Of a DNA stretch of 64,000 bases, positions 19,958 through 28,775 are shown piece after piece (position 1 is the stretch's first letter; each line of letters begins with the position of its first letter). Source of the DNA: Ramlibacter alkalitolerans (GTDB lineage: Bacteria; Pseudomonadota; Gammaproteobacteria; Burkholderiales; Burkholderiaceae_C); assembly GCF_016722765.1 (NCBI RefSeq), contig NZ_JAEQND010000016.1, positions 37,501 to 101,500 of the forward strand. The letters are read 5' to 3'. The notes below the pieces were generated by a model. The model was given only the letters and a program-made list of their open reading frames with translations, did not search any database and had not been told where the DNA came from. The translations under genes and the position numbers were made by a program.

Positions 19958-21328
19958 TCATTCCACCCGCGCATCCGGCTTCACCTCCCGCAGCAACGCC
20001 AGCATCGTCGCCTCGATCCGCTCCATCGCCTCGCGGGTGTCGCCCTCGAACCGCAGCGTCAGCACCGGCGTGGTGTTGGACGCCCGCACCAGGCCGAAAC
20101 CATCGGGCCAGTCCACCCGCAGGCCGTCGATGGTGGACACCTGGGCCTCCGGAAAGCGTGCCCGCTCCACCAGTTGCGCGGCGATGCGGTGCGCCTCGCC
20201 CTCCGCACAGGGCACGTGCAGTTCCGGCGTCGCCACGCTGGAAGGCAGCGCCTCCAGCACGGCGTTGGCATCCGGATGGCGCGACAGGATCTCCAGCAGC
20301 CGGCAGCCGCCGTAGGTGGCGTCGTCGAAGCCGTACCAGCGCTCGCCGAACACGATGTGCCCGCTCATCTCGCCAGCCAGCGGGGCACCCAGTTCCTGCA
20401 TGCGCGCCTTCAGCAGCGGATAGCCGCTGCGGTACATCACCGGCTGCCCGCCCGCCGCGGCGATGGCCGGGGCCAGCCGCTGCGTGCACTTGACGTCGAA
20501 CACGATGGACGCGCCCGGCACGCGCGTGAGCACGTCCTGCGCGAGCAGCATCAGCTGCCGGTCCGGGAAGATCATCCTGCCGCTGCGCGTGACGACGCCC
20601 AGGCGGTCGCCGTCGCCATCGAGCGCCAAGCCCAGTTCGGCGCCGCTGTCGCGCACCGCGGCGACCAGGTCCTGCAGGTTCTCCGGCCGGCTCGGGTCGG
20701 GATGGTGGTTCGGGAAGTTGCCGTCCACCTCCGCATGGAGTTCGATCACCTCGCAGCCGACGGCCCGGAACACCGCGGGCGAGGTCGCGCCGGGCACGCC
20801 GTTGCCGCAATCGAGCACGATCTTCATCCTCCGCGCCAGCCGGATGTCGCCGGCGATGCGCTCGCGGTACGCCTCGAAGACGTCGGCCCGCCGGACCGTC
20901 CCGGGCTGCGCCGCCGGCGGTGCGGCCTCGTCCTCGATCGTGCGGCGCAGCTGCTGCAGTTCCTCGCCGCAGACGGCGCGGCCCTGCAGCATCAGCTTGA
21001 AGCCGTTGTGGTCGCGCGGGTTGTGGCTGGCGGTCACCTGCACGCCGACGCGGGCGATGGTGCTGGCGGCGAAGTACAGCATGGGGGTGCTGGCCATGCC
21101 GATGTCGATCACGCCGATGCCGCTGGCCGCGAGGCCGCGCACCAGGGCCGCGTGCAAGGCGGGCCCGCTCAGCCGACCGTCCCGCGCCGCCACCACGGTG
21201 GACTCGCCATGCGCCTGCGCCAGCGCGCCGTAGGCCCGGCCGAGCGCTTCGGCAAGCTCCGCATCGAGGCTGGTGGGGACCACGCCCCGGATGTCGTAGG
21301 CCTTGAACAGGCCGGCAGGGATGCGCAT
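19958..21328 (-). CDS. Phosphomannomutase / phosphoglucomutase
   Basis: 456-residue alpha-D-phosphohexomutase interconverting hexose 6- and 1-phosphates. All four family signatures are present: FKAYDIRG at 8-15, phosphoserine loop TASHNPRDHNGFK near 98, metal loop DGDGDRLG near 240, sugar loop GEMSGH near 325 and phosphate loop RASNTTPVLTLRFE near the C-terminus. It is of the AlgC/ManB type and probably supplies sugar 1-phosphate to the glycan cluster it faces. ATG at 21328 with GGAAGGA upstream. Confidence 0.93.
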   Translation of the reverse strand: MRIPAGLFKAYDIRGVVPTSLDAELAEALGRAYGALAQAHGESTVVAARDGRLSGPALHAALVRGLAASGIGVIDIGMASTPMLYFAASTIARVGVQVTASHNPRDHNGFKLMLQGRAVCGEELQQLRRTIEDEAAPPAAQPGTVRRADVFEAYRERIAGDIRLARRMKIVLDCGNGVPGATSPAVFRAVGCEVIELHAEVDGNFPNHHPDPSRPENLQDLVAAVRDSGAELGLALDGDGDRLGVVTRSGRMIFPDRQLMLLAQDVLTRVPGASIVFDVKCTQRLAPAIAAAGGQPVMYRSGYPLLKARMQELGAPLAGEMSGHIVFGERWYGFDDATYGGCRLLEILSRHPDANAVLEALPSSVATPELHVPCAEGEAHRIAAQLVERARFPEAQVSTIDGLRVDWPDGFGLVRASNTTPVLTLRFEGDTREAMERIEATMLALLREVKPDARVE

Positions 21329-21393
21329 GGGGTCCTTCCTGGGGCCGCGCCATTCTAGGCAGGTCCCGCCCTTGCTCCGGGGAGCGCGCAGCC

Positions 21394-22356
21394 TCAGTCG
21401 GGCCTGCGCATGTGCGCTTTCTCGACCACCGGCCCCCAGGTGGCCAGCTCGGACTTCAGGAGCGCGCGGAATTCGTCGGCCGAAGTGGCCGCGGGCTCCA
21501 TGGAGCGCTTGCGCAAGGCCTCCATGACCGCCGGCTTGTGCAAGGCAGCCGCGATCGCGCCGGAGAGTTTCGCCGCCACCGCGGGCGGCAGCCTGGCCGG
21601 GGCGAAGAAGCCCGCCCAGCCCGTGACGACGACACCGGGCAGCGGGTCGGCGATGGCCTGCACCGAGGGGAAGCCGGCAACGCGCGTCGCGTCGGCCACG
21701 GCGATGATCCGCAGCTTGTCCTGGTGGGGGGCAACGGTGGCCAGCGGCGTGATGACCATGCCGACCTTGCCGGCCAGCAGGTCCTCGATCGCGGCGGCAG
21801 ACCCGGCATAGGGTGCGTGCGCCAGGGGGGCGCCGGTGCGCTGCTTCAGCAGCTCGCCGATCAGTTGCTGCGGCGAGCCCTCGCCCATGGTGCCGAAGGA
21901 CAGGCCGCCCGGCCGCGTCCTCGCCACCTGCAGCAGGCCGGGCAGGTCCGTCACGGGCACGACGGCCGGGTTGACGGCGATCGCCATCGTGGTGCGCACG
22001 GCCAGGGTCAGGGGGGTAAAGTCGTTCACCGGGTCGTAGGCGACCTTCTTCTTCATCAGGGGGATCGTGACGTGCGTCGCCTCGACGCCCAGGCCGATGG
22101 TGTAGCCGTCCGCCGGCGCCTGCGCCAGGCTGCCGGTGCCCACCAGGCCGGTGGCCCCGGGACGGTGTTCGATCTCCACCGGCTGCGCGAGGATGGCCTT
22201 CAGTTCGTCCGCCACGACGCGGGCCAGGACATCGGCGGCGGTGCCCGGCGCGAAGGGAACGATGATGCGGATCGGCTGGCGCGGGAAGTCCTGCGCGCGC
22301 GGCGCTCCCGCCGCGAGCGCGAGGACCATTGCCAGCAACCACAGGACCCGCTTCAT
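21394..22356 (-). CDS. Bug-family (TctC) solute-binding protein
   Basis: 320 residues. Signal peptide at 1-21 (MKRVLWLLAMVLALAAGAPRA cut before QDFP), then the Bug fold: PIRIIVPFAPGTAADVLAR, the ligand loop with GPTGLVGTG-like GATGLVGTG, and KTP-like SAADEFR near the end. It binds a carboxylate or related small molecule in the periplasm. Orphan: the tctB/tctA genes at 54190-56170 are 32 kb away. It starts 154 nt from the end of the FNR gene and is read towards the phosphohexomutase. Confidence 0.9.
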   Translation of the reverse strand: MKRVLWLLAMVLALAAGAPRAQDFPRQPIRIIVPFAPGTAADVLARVVADELKAILAQPVEIEHRPGATGLVGTGSLAQAPADGYTIGLGVEATHVTIPLMKKKVAYDPVNDFTPLTLAVRTTMAIAVNPAVVPVTDLPGLLQVARTRPGGLSFGTMGEGSPQQLIGELLKQRTGAPLAHAPYAGSAAAIEDLLAGKVGMVITPLATVAPHQDKLRIIAVADATRVAGFPSVQAIADPLPGVVVTGWAGFFAPARLPPAVAAKLSGAIAAALHKPAVMEALRKRSMEPAATSADEFRALLKSELATWGPVVEKAHMRRPD

Positions 22357-22510
22357 TTCGCCCTCTCCAGATTCGTTGCTGAAAATCTAGCCGCAGGCGG
22401 AGTGGCTGTCTGCAGGCGAAAGCATTCATCGCCGCAGATCGCGACCTTGGTTCCGCGGCGCCGGAACTTTCGTTCCTCCGCGCCGGAAAACTGTCGCCCA
22501 GGCCCGTGAA

Positions 22511-23302
22511 TCAGTGCACCTGGCCGTCGAAGATCGCCTGCAGCCCCTCGAGGTCCAGGATCTTGACGTGCTTCTTGTCCACCTTCAGCAGGCCCTGCTG
22601 CTGGAAGGCAGTGAAGGTGCGGCTCACGGTCTCGAGCTTCATCCCGAGGTAGCTGCCGATGTCCACGCGCATCATGCGCAGGTGGAATTCGGTGGCGGAG
22701 TAGCCGCGGGCCTTCAGGCGCTGGCTGACATTGAGCAGGAAGGCGGCCAGGCGCTGTTCCGCGTTCATGCTGCCCAGGAGCATCATCAGGCCGTGCTCGC
22801 GCACGATCTCGCGGCTCATCATGCGCGACATCGCGATGTGCAGGTCGGGGCTGACGGTGGCCAGCTCCGTCAGGTGCGCGTAGGGGATGGCGCAGATCTC
22901 GGTGTCTTCCAGCGCGATGGCGCTGCTGGCGTGCTTGCCGGAGGCCAGGCCGTCGAGGCCCAGGAGTTCGCCGGCGATCTGGAAGCCGGTGACCTGCTCG
23001 CGGCCGTCCTTCAGGTTCAGCGTGGACTTGAACGTGCCGCTGCGCACCGCGTAGACGAACTGGAAGCGGTCGCCCTCGTGGTACAGCGCCTCGCCTTCCT
23101 TCACGCGGCGGCGGGCGAACTTCAGGCCGTCGAGCCGCTGAACGTCGCTGCCCGTCAGGCCGCAGGGCAGGCACAGGTCCTTGAGGTGGCAGGTCGAGCA
23201 CAGGGTCGACACGGCGGCGGGAGCGGACGGCGTGCGCAGCGCGGTCTCGCGCGGGACGAAGCGGACCGGGGCGGCGGGGGCGGTTTGCATGGCGGCGTTC
23301 AT
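22511..23302 (-). CDS. fnr: FNR-type oxygen-sensing regulator (Crp/Fnr family)
   Basis: 263 residues. Cysteines C35-x2-C38-x5-C44 match the spacing of the [4Fe-4S] ligands of E. coli FNR and C137 (EICAIPY) matches its fourth ligand. The cyclic-nucleotide-like domain spans about 50-165 and the C-terminal HTH carries LKLETVSRTF, whose E-x2-SR reads TTGAT half-sites. It should dimerise and activate genes without oxygen. Upstream is a stand-alone receiver, 25 nt away, probably in the same transcript. Three candidate target boxes are in this window. Confidence 0.93.
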   Translation of the reverse strand: MNAAMQTAPAAPVRFVPRETALRTPSAPAAVSTLCSTCHLKDLCLPCGLTGSDVQRLDGLKFARRRVKEGEALYHEGDRFQFVYAVRSGTFKSTLNLKDGREQVTGFQIAGELLGLDGLASGKHASSAIALEDTEICAIPYAHLTELATVSPDLHIAMSRMMSREIVREHGLMMLLGSMNAEQRLAAFLLNVSQRLKARGYSATEFHLRMMRVDIGSYLGMKLETVSRTFTAFQQQGLLKVDKKHVKILDLEGLQAIFDGQVH

Positions 23303-23327
23303 GGAAGTTCCTGCGGCGGTTCGTGGT

Positions 23328-23717
23328 TCAGTGGACGGTGCTGGCGCCGGCGCTGGCGACGGCCTGCGGCAGCTGGTCGAATTCGGTGCTCTTGTCGACG
23401 AAGCCGGCCGCGCCTTCCTTCAGGTAGCGGCTGCGATAGACGTTCGTGGAGTTGTTGCTGAAGACCACGAAGGCGACCTTGGGGTCGGCCTGGCGCACGG
23501 CCTTCAGGACCTGCATGCCCGTGCCGCCTTCCAGCTGGATGTCCAGCACGACGACGTCGGGGTGCAGGGAGAGGATCTGGTCGATCGCACCTTCGGGCGT
23601 GGCGGCCTCGCCGACCACGTCCATCCGGGCGCGGGCGAAGACGCCGTGCAGCCGTTCGCGGATGGGAGCGGAGTCCTCGGCGAGGAAAACCTTCAGGGAT
23701 GCGTTGCTGGTGGACAT
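23328..23717 (-). CDS. Stand-alone response-regulator receiver protein
   Basis: 129 residues, receiver domain only. Acidic pocket LAEDSAP near 12-18, phospho-acceptor Asp in VVVLDIQLEGGTGM near residue 58, switch residue in VVFSNNSTN and conserved Lys in GFVDKST. There is no output domain, so it must act through a partner: the neighbouring FNR gene, a phosphorelay or a motility/stress adaptor are possible. The ATG at 23717 is preferred over an earlier one that adds a non-conserved 12 residues. Confidence 0.9.
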   Translation of the reverse strand: MSTSNASLKVFLAEDSAPIRERLHGVFARARMDVVGEAATPEGAIDQILSLHPDVVVLDIQLEGGTGMQVLKAVRQADPKVAFVVFSNNSTNVYRSRYLKEGAAGFVDKSTEFDQLPQAVASAGASTVH

Positions 23718-23898
23718 GCATGAATGATGCGGTCCACCGCGTTTTTCACCCATCGGCGCCCACTGAATGGGGGCCTAGTCCACGTCTGAATCGCGCCCGG
23801 GGCAGGCGCCGAGGCGGACTCGGACTTTTCCGAGGCCGGGGCAGGCGAGGCTCGGCAGTTGCGCGCGGCCGGCGAGGCCGCGGCGCCCGGTCAGGGCT

Positions 23899-24150
23899 TC
23901 AGCGCAGGCCCAGAGTCACCGCCGGCACGGCCGGCTTGCGCACCATCAGCAGGTCGCAGCCGCGCAGTTGCTCGCTGGTGCCGATGGTCACCGATTCGTA
24001 GCCCATGTCGGCAAGGTCGCTCTCGATGCGGCGGACGCCGTCGGCACCGCGCATGATGATGCGGGCGTAGACGTGGAACGACTCGTCGCAGACCCCGATT
24101 TCGAAATCCTGGTCGAATTCGTCTTCGGTGTGGGAGCCAGCGCTGGTCAT
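23899..24150 (-). CDS. Unknown small acidic protein
   Basis: 83 residues, not recognised. The N-terminus is acidic (EDEFDQDFEIGVCDESF), followed by a likely alpha/beta unit (YARIIMRGADGVRRIESDLA, DMGYESVTIGTSEQL) and a basic C-terminus. It could be a small sensor-like or adaptor domain. AGGAAGC lies just upstream of the ATG at 24150. A 17-bp palindrome and the motif GCGTCCTAC lie 59 nt before the start, and the same motif is found 59 nt before glgC, so shared regulation is possible. Confidence 0.65.
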   Translation of the reverse strand: MTSAGSHTEDEFDQDFEIGVCDESFHVYARIIMRGADGVRRIESDLADMGYESVTIGTSEQLRGCDLLMVRKPAVPAVTLGLR

Positions 24151-24208
24151 GGAAAGCTTCCTGATCGGTGGGGATGGCTCAGTATCCGAAGCACGCCGTC
24201 CATCGAGG

Positions 24209-24225
24209 GTAGGACGCGGTCCTAC
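24209..24225. promoter_or_regulatory. Perfect 17-bp palindrome upstream of small acidic protein
   Basis: GTAGGAC-GCG-GTCCTAC, 7-bp perfect arms around 3 nt, about 60 nt upstream of the start at 24150. Read on the minus strand it contains GCGTCCTAC, also present at 30201-30209 before glgC. Operator or alternative-sigma element; the binding factor is unknown. Confidence 0.4.
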
Positions 24226-24272
24226 ATGGGGGTAGGCGTGCGGCGACCGCGGCAGGGACGGATCGGCTGGGC

Positions 24273-24887
24273 TCAGGCTGCCACCGCCGCGCCGGTACGG
24301 ATCTTCTCCGAGCCGTCGCGCTCGTAGGTGCCGATCAGGATGCCGCTGGCGAGGCCGCGCTCCTCGATCGCCTTGAGCACGTCGGAGCGCCCCGGCTTGT
24401 CCGGGAAAGGGTCGCCGGCGGCCAGGGCGAAGAGCTGGAACGCATAGCGGTGCGTGCCGTGGCCGGTGGGCGGGTCCGGCGGCAGCCAGCCGGAGCGCAG
24501 GTAGGAGTTGCGGCCCGCGTGGGCGCCGCTGCCGTCGTGCTTCGGGCTGTTCAGTTCGCCTTCGTGCAGGGCGCCGTCGGCGGCGGGCAGATCGACCACG
24601 ATCGCATGCACCAGGGGCTCGGGCGTGGGCGCGTCGGCGTCCTCCACGATCAGCACCACGCTGGCAGCCGCGGGCGGCACGTCGTTCCAGTGCAGGGGCG
24701 GCGACACGCCCTCGCCATCGGCCGTGTAGCGCGCCGGGATGGGCGCATGGTCGGCGAAGGCGAGGCTGCCGAGCTTGAGCGAGCCGTGGCCCGCGCGCAT
24801 CCCGCAGCGATTGAAGACCAGCTTGTCCATGCCGGCGCGGGCATCGCGCAAGGCATGGCCGAGGGGCTCCGGCAGTTTCTCCAGCAT
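24273..24887 (-). CDS. YbhB/YbcL-type PEBP (Raf-kinase-inhibitor-like) protein
   Basis: 204 residues. The phosphatidylethanolamine-binding-protein fold is shown by PARYTADGEGVSPPLHW, the anion-pocket motif EDADAPTPEPLVHAIVVDL and GTHRYAFQLFAL near 140. Bacterial members are cytosolic or periplasmic with unclear ligand; this one has no signal peptide and an extra 30-residue helix at the N-terminus. It is transcribed divergently from the molybdenum hydroxylase genes, 143 nt apart. Confidence 0.9.
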   Translation of the reverse strand: MLEKLPEPLGHALRDARAGMDKLVFNRCGMRAGHGSLKLGSLAFADHAPIPARYTADGEGVSPPLHWNDVPPAAASVVLIVEDADAPTPEPLVHAIVVDLPAADGALHEGELNSPKHDGSGAHAGRNSYLRSGWLPPDPPTGHGTHRYAFQLFALAAGDPFPDKPGRSDVLKAIEERGLASGILIGTYERDGSEKIRTGAAVAA

Positions 24888-25030
24888 GCAAGGCTCCAGG
24901 AAATGAACCCGAGCGTAGGCGCTCGCCCGCCCTGTCGGCTGGCGCCCGGCGCCGACGCGGCGTGTCGGACGCGTCCTGCGTCCCCGCCTGCGGCGCCCTG
25001 CCTAGAGTGGCGGGCTTCGCAGGACGGCCC

Positions 25031-25540
25031 ATGCACTCCCTCCACCTGAACGTCAACGGCACCGAGCACCGGCTCGAACTCGATGAACGCACCACCCTGC
25101 TCGACGCCCTGCGCGAGCACCTGGGCCTGACCGGCACCAAGAAGGGCTGCGACCACGGCCAGTGCGGTGCCTGCACCGTGCTGGTGGAAGGTCGCCGCAT
25201 CAATGCGTGCCTGAGCCTGGCGGTGATGCATGACGGCGACGCGGTCACCACCATCGAAGGCCTGGCCGAAGGCGAGCGCCTGCACCCGCTGCAGGCCGCC
25301 TTCGTGGCGCGCGACGGACTGCAGTGCGGCTACTGCACGCCGGGCCAGATCTGCTCGGCGCTGGGCATGCTGCGCGAGCTGCGGGCCGGCATGCCCAGCC
25401 ACGTCACGCAGGACCTTCTGGCCGCGCCGGAACTGGCCGACCAGGAGATCCGCGAGCGCATGAGCGGCAACCTGTGCCGCTGCAGCTGCTATCCCAACAT
25501 CGTGGCGGCGATCCGCGACGCCGCGCAGGACGTGCGATGA
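25031..25540 (+). CDS. 2Fe-2S subunit of a PaoABC-like molybdenum hydroxylase
   Basis: 169 residues. The N-terminal plant-ferredoxin domain carries [13 protein letters not shown] and INAC; the C-terminal four-helix domain carries CGYCTPGQ and CRCSCY for the second cluster. It is the electron-transfer small subunit of a xanthine-oxidase-family enzyme. E. coli PaoA has a Tat signal; here the protein begins directly [17 protein letters not shown], so the enzyme should stay in the cytoplasm. First gene of a three-gene operon; the next start overlaps the stop by 4 nt. A -10-like TAGAGT is at 25003. Confidence 0.93.
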   Translation: MHSLHLNVNGTEHRLELDERTTLLDALREHLGLTGTKKGCDHGQCGACTVLVEGRRINACLSLAVMHDGDAVTTIEGLAEGERLHPLQAAFVARDGLQCGYCTPGQICSALGMLRELRAGMPSHVTQDLLAAPELADQEIRERMSGNLCRCSCYPNIVAAIRDAAQDVR

Positions 25541-26523
25541 AGGCCTTCAGCTACGAACGCGTGGACAGCGCCGAGGCCGCGGCGCGGGCGGTGGTGGAGC
25601 GCCCGGGCGCGAAGTTCATCGCCGGCGGCACCAACCTGCTGGACCTGATGAAGATCCAGGTCGAGGCACCGGCCCACCTGGTCGACGTCAATCGCGTCCC
25701 CGACCTGGCTCGCATCGAGCAGACGCCCGCCGGCGGGCTGCGCATCGGCACGCTGGTGCGCAACAGCGATCTCGCCGCCGACGCCCGCGTGCGAGAGCAC
25801 TATCCGGTGCTCGCCCGGGCGCTGCTCGCGGGCGCCTCGGCGCAGTTGCGCAACAAGGCCACCACGGGCGGCAACCTGCTGCAGCGTACCCGCTGCTACT
25901 ACTTCTACGATCCGGCGCGGCCCTGCAACAAGCGTGCGCCCGGCAGCGGCTGTTCGGCGCGCGGCGGCTTCAACCGCAATGCCGCGGTGCTCGGCGCGAG
26001 CGAGGACTGCATCGCCACGCATCCGTCCGACATGGCGGTGGCCCTGCGCGCGCTCGATGCGCAGGTCGAGACCGTCTCGGCGCAGGGCGGCCGGCGCGTG
26101 ATCCCGATCGCCGATTTCCATCGGCTGCCCGAAGATCGCCCGCAGCAGGACACGAACCTGCGGGCCGACGAATTCATCACCGCGGTGGAATTGCCACCCC
26201 CGCTGCCCGGCGTGCACCTGTACCGCAAGGTGCGCGACCGCGCCTCCTATGCCTTCGCGCTGGTTTCGCTGGCTGCGGTGATCGAACTGCGCGAGGGTGC
26301 CGTCGCCTCGGCCCGGCTCGCCTTCGGCGGGCTGGCGCACAAGCCCTGGCGCGTCGAGGCGGCGGAAGCCCTGCTGCGGGGTGCGGGCGATCCGCGCGAG
26401 CGCGTCGAGGCCGCCGCCGATGCCGTGCTCCAGGGCGCGCGGGGCCAGGGCCACAACGATTTCAAGATCCCGCTGGCGCGCCGCGTGCTGGCCGGCGTGG
26501 TTGCCGAGGCCCTGGGCCGCTGA
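25537..26523 (+). CDS. FAD-binding subunit of a PaoABC-like molybdenum hydroxylase
   Basis: 328 residues, FAD-binding PCMH domain then CO-dehydrogenase flavoprotein C-terminal domain. FAD contacts: [14 protein letters not shown] near 27-40 and [12 protein letters not shown] near 109-120. The insertion with [20 protein letters not shown] supplies cysteines for an additional 4Fe-4S cluster as in PaoB, which marks the PaoABC subtype rather than xanthine dehydrogenase. ATG overlaps the upstream stop (ATGA). Its stop is 10 nt before the catalytic subunit. Confidence 0.93.
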   Translation: MKAFSYERVDSAEAAARAVVERPGAKFIAGGTNLLDLMKIQVEAPAHLVDVNRVPDLARIEQTPAGGLRIGTLVRNSDLAADARVREHYPVLARALLAGASAQLRNKATTGGNLLQRTRCYYFYDPARPCNKRAPGSGCSARGGFNRNAAVLGASEDCIATHPSDMAVALRALDAQVETVSAQGGRRVIPIADFHRLPEDRPQQDTNLRADEFITAVELPPPLPGVHLYRKVRDRASYAFALVSLAAVIELREGAVASARLAFGGLAHKPWRVEAAEALLRGAGDPRERVEAAADAVLQGARGQGHNDFKIPLARRVLAGVVAEALGR

Positions 26524-26533
26524 AGGAGCACGC

Positions 26534-28753
26534 ATGGACATGAACCAGCCGGCGCCGCCCAATGCGCTGGACGAGAACGCCCACGGATGGATCGGCAAGG
26601 ACCTCGACCGGGTCGACGGCCGCCTCAAGGCGACCGGCACCGCGCCTTATGCCTACGAAGTGAAGGAAGCCGGGCCGGCCGCGTATGGCTGGATCGTCGA
26701 AGCCACGATCGGCAAGGGCCGCGTGCGCGAGGTCGATACCGGCGAGGCCGAGCGCATGCCCGGCGTGCTGCTGGTGCTGACGCACCGCAACGCGCCGCAA
26801 CAGGCCGGCTTCACGCTCGAGGCCCAGGACCGCTTCTCGCGGCCCTGGCCCGAACTCGACGACGACGAAGTGGCGTACTACGGCGAGCCGGTCGCCTTCG
26901 TGGTGGCCGAGATGCTGGAGCAGGCCCGCGCGGCGGCACTCGCGGTGCGCGTCACCTACGAGCCCGCCGAGGCCGCCTTCGACCTGCATGCGCAACTCGA
27001 TGCGCTGGAGAAGCCGGACGACGAGGGCAAGCCCGACTCCGCGCTCGGCGATTTCGACACCGCCTTCGCCGCCGCGGACGTGCGCATCGATGCGACCTAC
27101 ACCACGCCCTTCCACATCCACGCCCAGATGGAGCCGCACGCGGCGCTGGCCTGGTGGGAGGACGAGCGCCTGGTGGTGCACTGCTCCACCCAGATGCTGG
27201 AAAGCGCGCAGCGGCGCGTGGCCGCGACCTTGCAGCTGCCGCTGGAGAAGGTGCGCATGGTCAGCCGCTACATCGGGGGCGGCTTCGGCGGCAAGCTGCC
27301 GGTGTGGAGCGACGTCGTCCTGTCGGCGCTGGCCGCGCGTGAACTGCAACGCCCGGTGAAGACGGCAATGACGCGCCAGCAGATGTTCCACCTCACGTCG
27401 CACCGCACCGCGACGATCCAGCGGCTGCGGCTGGGCGCCGGTCGCGACGGCGTGCTGCAGGCCATCGGCCACGAGGCGTATTCGCACAGCGCCCGCTTCG
27501 ACGACTTCTTCGAGACCGCTGCCAACCAGACCCGCTCGCTCTATGCCGCACCGCACCGCATGACGCGCCACCGCGTCGCCCGGCTGGACCTGCCGCTGGC
27601 GGATTCGTGCCGTGCCCCGGGCGAGGCGGTGGGCATGCTGGCGCTCGAATGCGCCATGGACGAACTGGCGCACGCTCTCGGGCTCGATCCCGTCGAACTG
27701 CGCCTGCGCAACGAGCCGAAGGAGGACCCGGAGAAGCACGTGCCCTACTCCACCCGCCAGCTGGTGCAGTGCCTGCGCGAGGGCGCGCGCCGCTTCGGCT
27801 GGGACCGGCGCAATCCGCAGCCCGGCGCCGTGCGCGAAGGCCGCTGGCGCATCGGCCTCGGGATGTGCGCCACCACCCGCAGCAACATGCTGCGCGAGGG
27901 CAAGTGCCACGTGCGCCTCGACGAGAGCGGCACGCTGCACGCCCGCATGGCCATGACCGACATCGGCACCGGGACCTACACCGTGCTCACGCAGATCGCG
28001 GCGGAGATGCTGGGCCTGCCGCCGGAACGCGTGCGCATCGCGCTGGGCGACAGCGATTTCCCGCCCACACCGGGCTCCGGCGGCTCCTTCGGTGCGGCCA
28101 CTTCCGGCTCGGCCCTGTACGACGCCTGCGAGAAGCTGCGCGCGAAGCTCGCGCACAGCGCCGGGATCGATCCCGCGCAGGCGCGCTTCGGCGACGGCCG
28201 CATCACGGGGGGCGGCAAGACGGCAACCCTCGCGGTGCTGGCGCGCGACGGCGGCGTCGAGGCCGACGGCGAGATCGAGCCCGGCGAGATGGCGCAGAAG
28301 TATTCGCACCAGGCCTACGGCGCGCAGTTCGCCGAAGTGGCCGTGGACGGCGACAGCGGCGAGGTGCGGCTGCGGCGGCTGCTGGGGGTGTTTGCCGCCG
28401 GCCGCATCCTCAACCCCAAGACGGCGCGCTCCCAGGTGCTGGGCGGCATGGTCTGGGGCGTGGGCAACGCCCTGCACGAAGAAGCGGTGCTGGACACGCG
28501 CCACGGCTTCTTCGCCAACCACGACCTGGCGGAGTACCACGTGGCGGCGCACGCCGACATCCCGGAGATCGAGGTCGTCTTCCTGCCCGAGATCGACGAC
28601 AAGGCCAATCCGCTGAAGATCAAGGGCATCGGCGAGCTGGGCATCTGTGGCGCCGGCGCCGCCGTGGCCAATGCGATCTTCAATGCCACCGGCGTGCGGG
28701 TGCGCGACTATCCGATCACGCTCGACAAGATCCTCGCGGGACTCGAGCCGTAG
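26534..28753 (+). CDS. Molybdopterin-binding catalytic subunit (PaoC-like aldehyde dehydrogenase)
   Basis: 739 residues. Xanthine-oxidase-family catalytic subunit holding molybdopterin cytosine dinucleotide. Seen: GYIGGGFGG-type YIGGGFGGKLPVW, the MCD contacts GSGGSFGAATSGSA and KYSHQAYGAQF, and the catalytic-base Glu in IKGIGELGICGAG near the C-terminus. The most likely reaction is oxidation of aromatic or other aldehydes to acids; substrate unproven. Starts 10 nt after the FAD subunit with AAGGAGC upstream. No XdhC- or MocA-like maturation gene is adjacent, so that function must come from elsewhere. Confidence 0.93.
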   Translation: MDMNQPAPPNALDENAHGWIGKDLDRVDGRLKATGTAPYAYEVKEAGPAAYGWIVEATIGKGRVREVDTGEAERMPGVLLVLTHRNAPQQAGFTLEAQDRFSRPWPELDDDEVAYYGEPVAFVVAEMLEQARAAALAVRVTYEPAEAAFDLHAQLDALEKPDDEGKPDSALGDFDTAFAAADVRIDATYTTPFHIHAQMEPHAALAWWEDERLVVHCSTQMLESAQRRVAATLQLPLEKVRMVSRYIGGGFGGKLPVWSDVVLSALAARELQRPVKTAMTRQQMFHLTSHRTATIQRLRLGAGRDGVLQAIGHEAYSHSARFDDFFETAANQTRSLYAAPHRMTRHRVARLDLPLADSCRAPGEAVGMLALECAMDELAHALGLDPVELRLRNEPKEDPEKHVPYSTRQLVQCLREGARRFGWDRRNPQPGAVREGRWRIGLGMCATTRSNMLREGKCHVRLDESGTLHARMAMTDIGTGTYTVLTQIAAEMLGLPPERVRIALGDSDFPPTPGSGGSFGAATSGSALYDACEKLRAKLAHSAGIDPAQARFGDGRITGGGKTATLAVLARDGGVEADGEIEPGEMAQKYSHQAYGAQFAEVAVDGDSGEVRLRRLLGVFAAGRILNPKTARSQVLGGMVWGVGNALHEEAVLDTRHGFFANHDLAEYHVAAHADIPEIEVVFLPEIDDKANPLKIKGIGELGICGAGAAVANAIFNATGVRVRDYPITLDKILAGLEP

Positions 28754-28775
28754 CAGTCTGCGGCCTGCAGCACGT

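Noticed and set aside
19958-22429. Apparent fusion of the Bug receptor region to the phosphohexomutase
   Set aside because: The upstream part is in a different frame from the real Bug gene (21394-22356); the mutase has its own ATG and ribosome-binding site at 21328.
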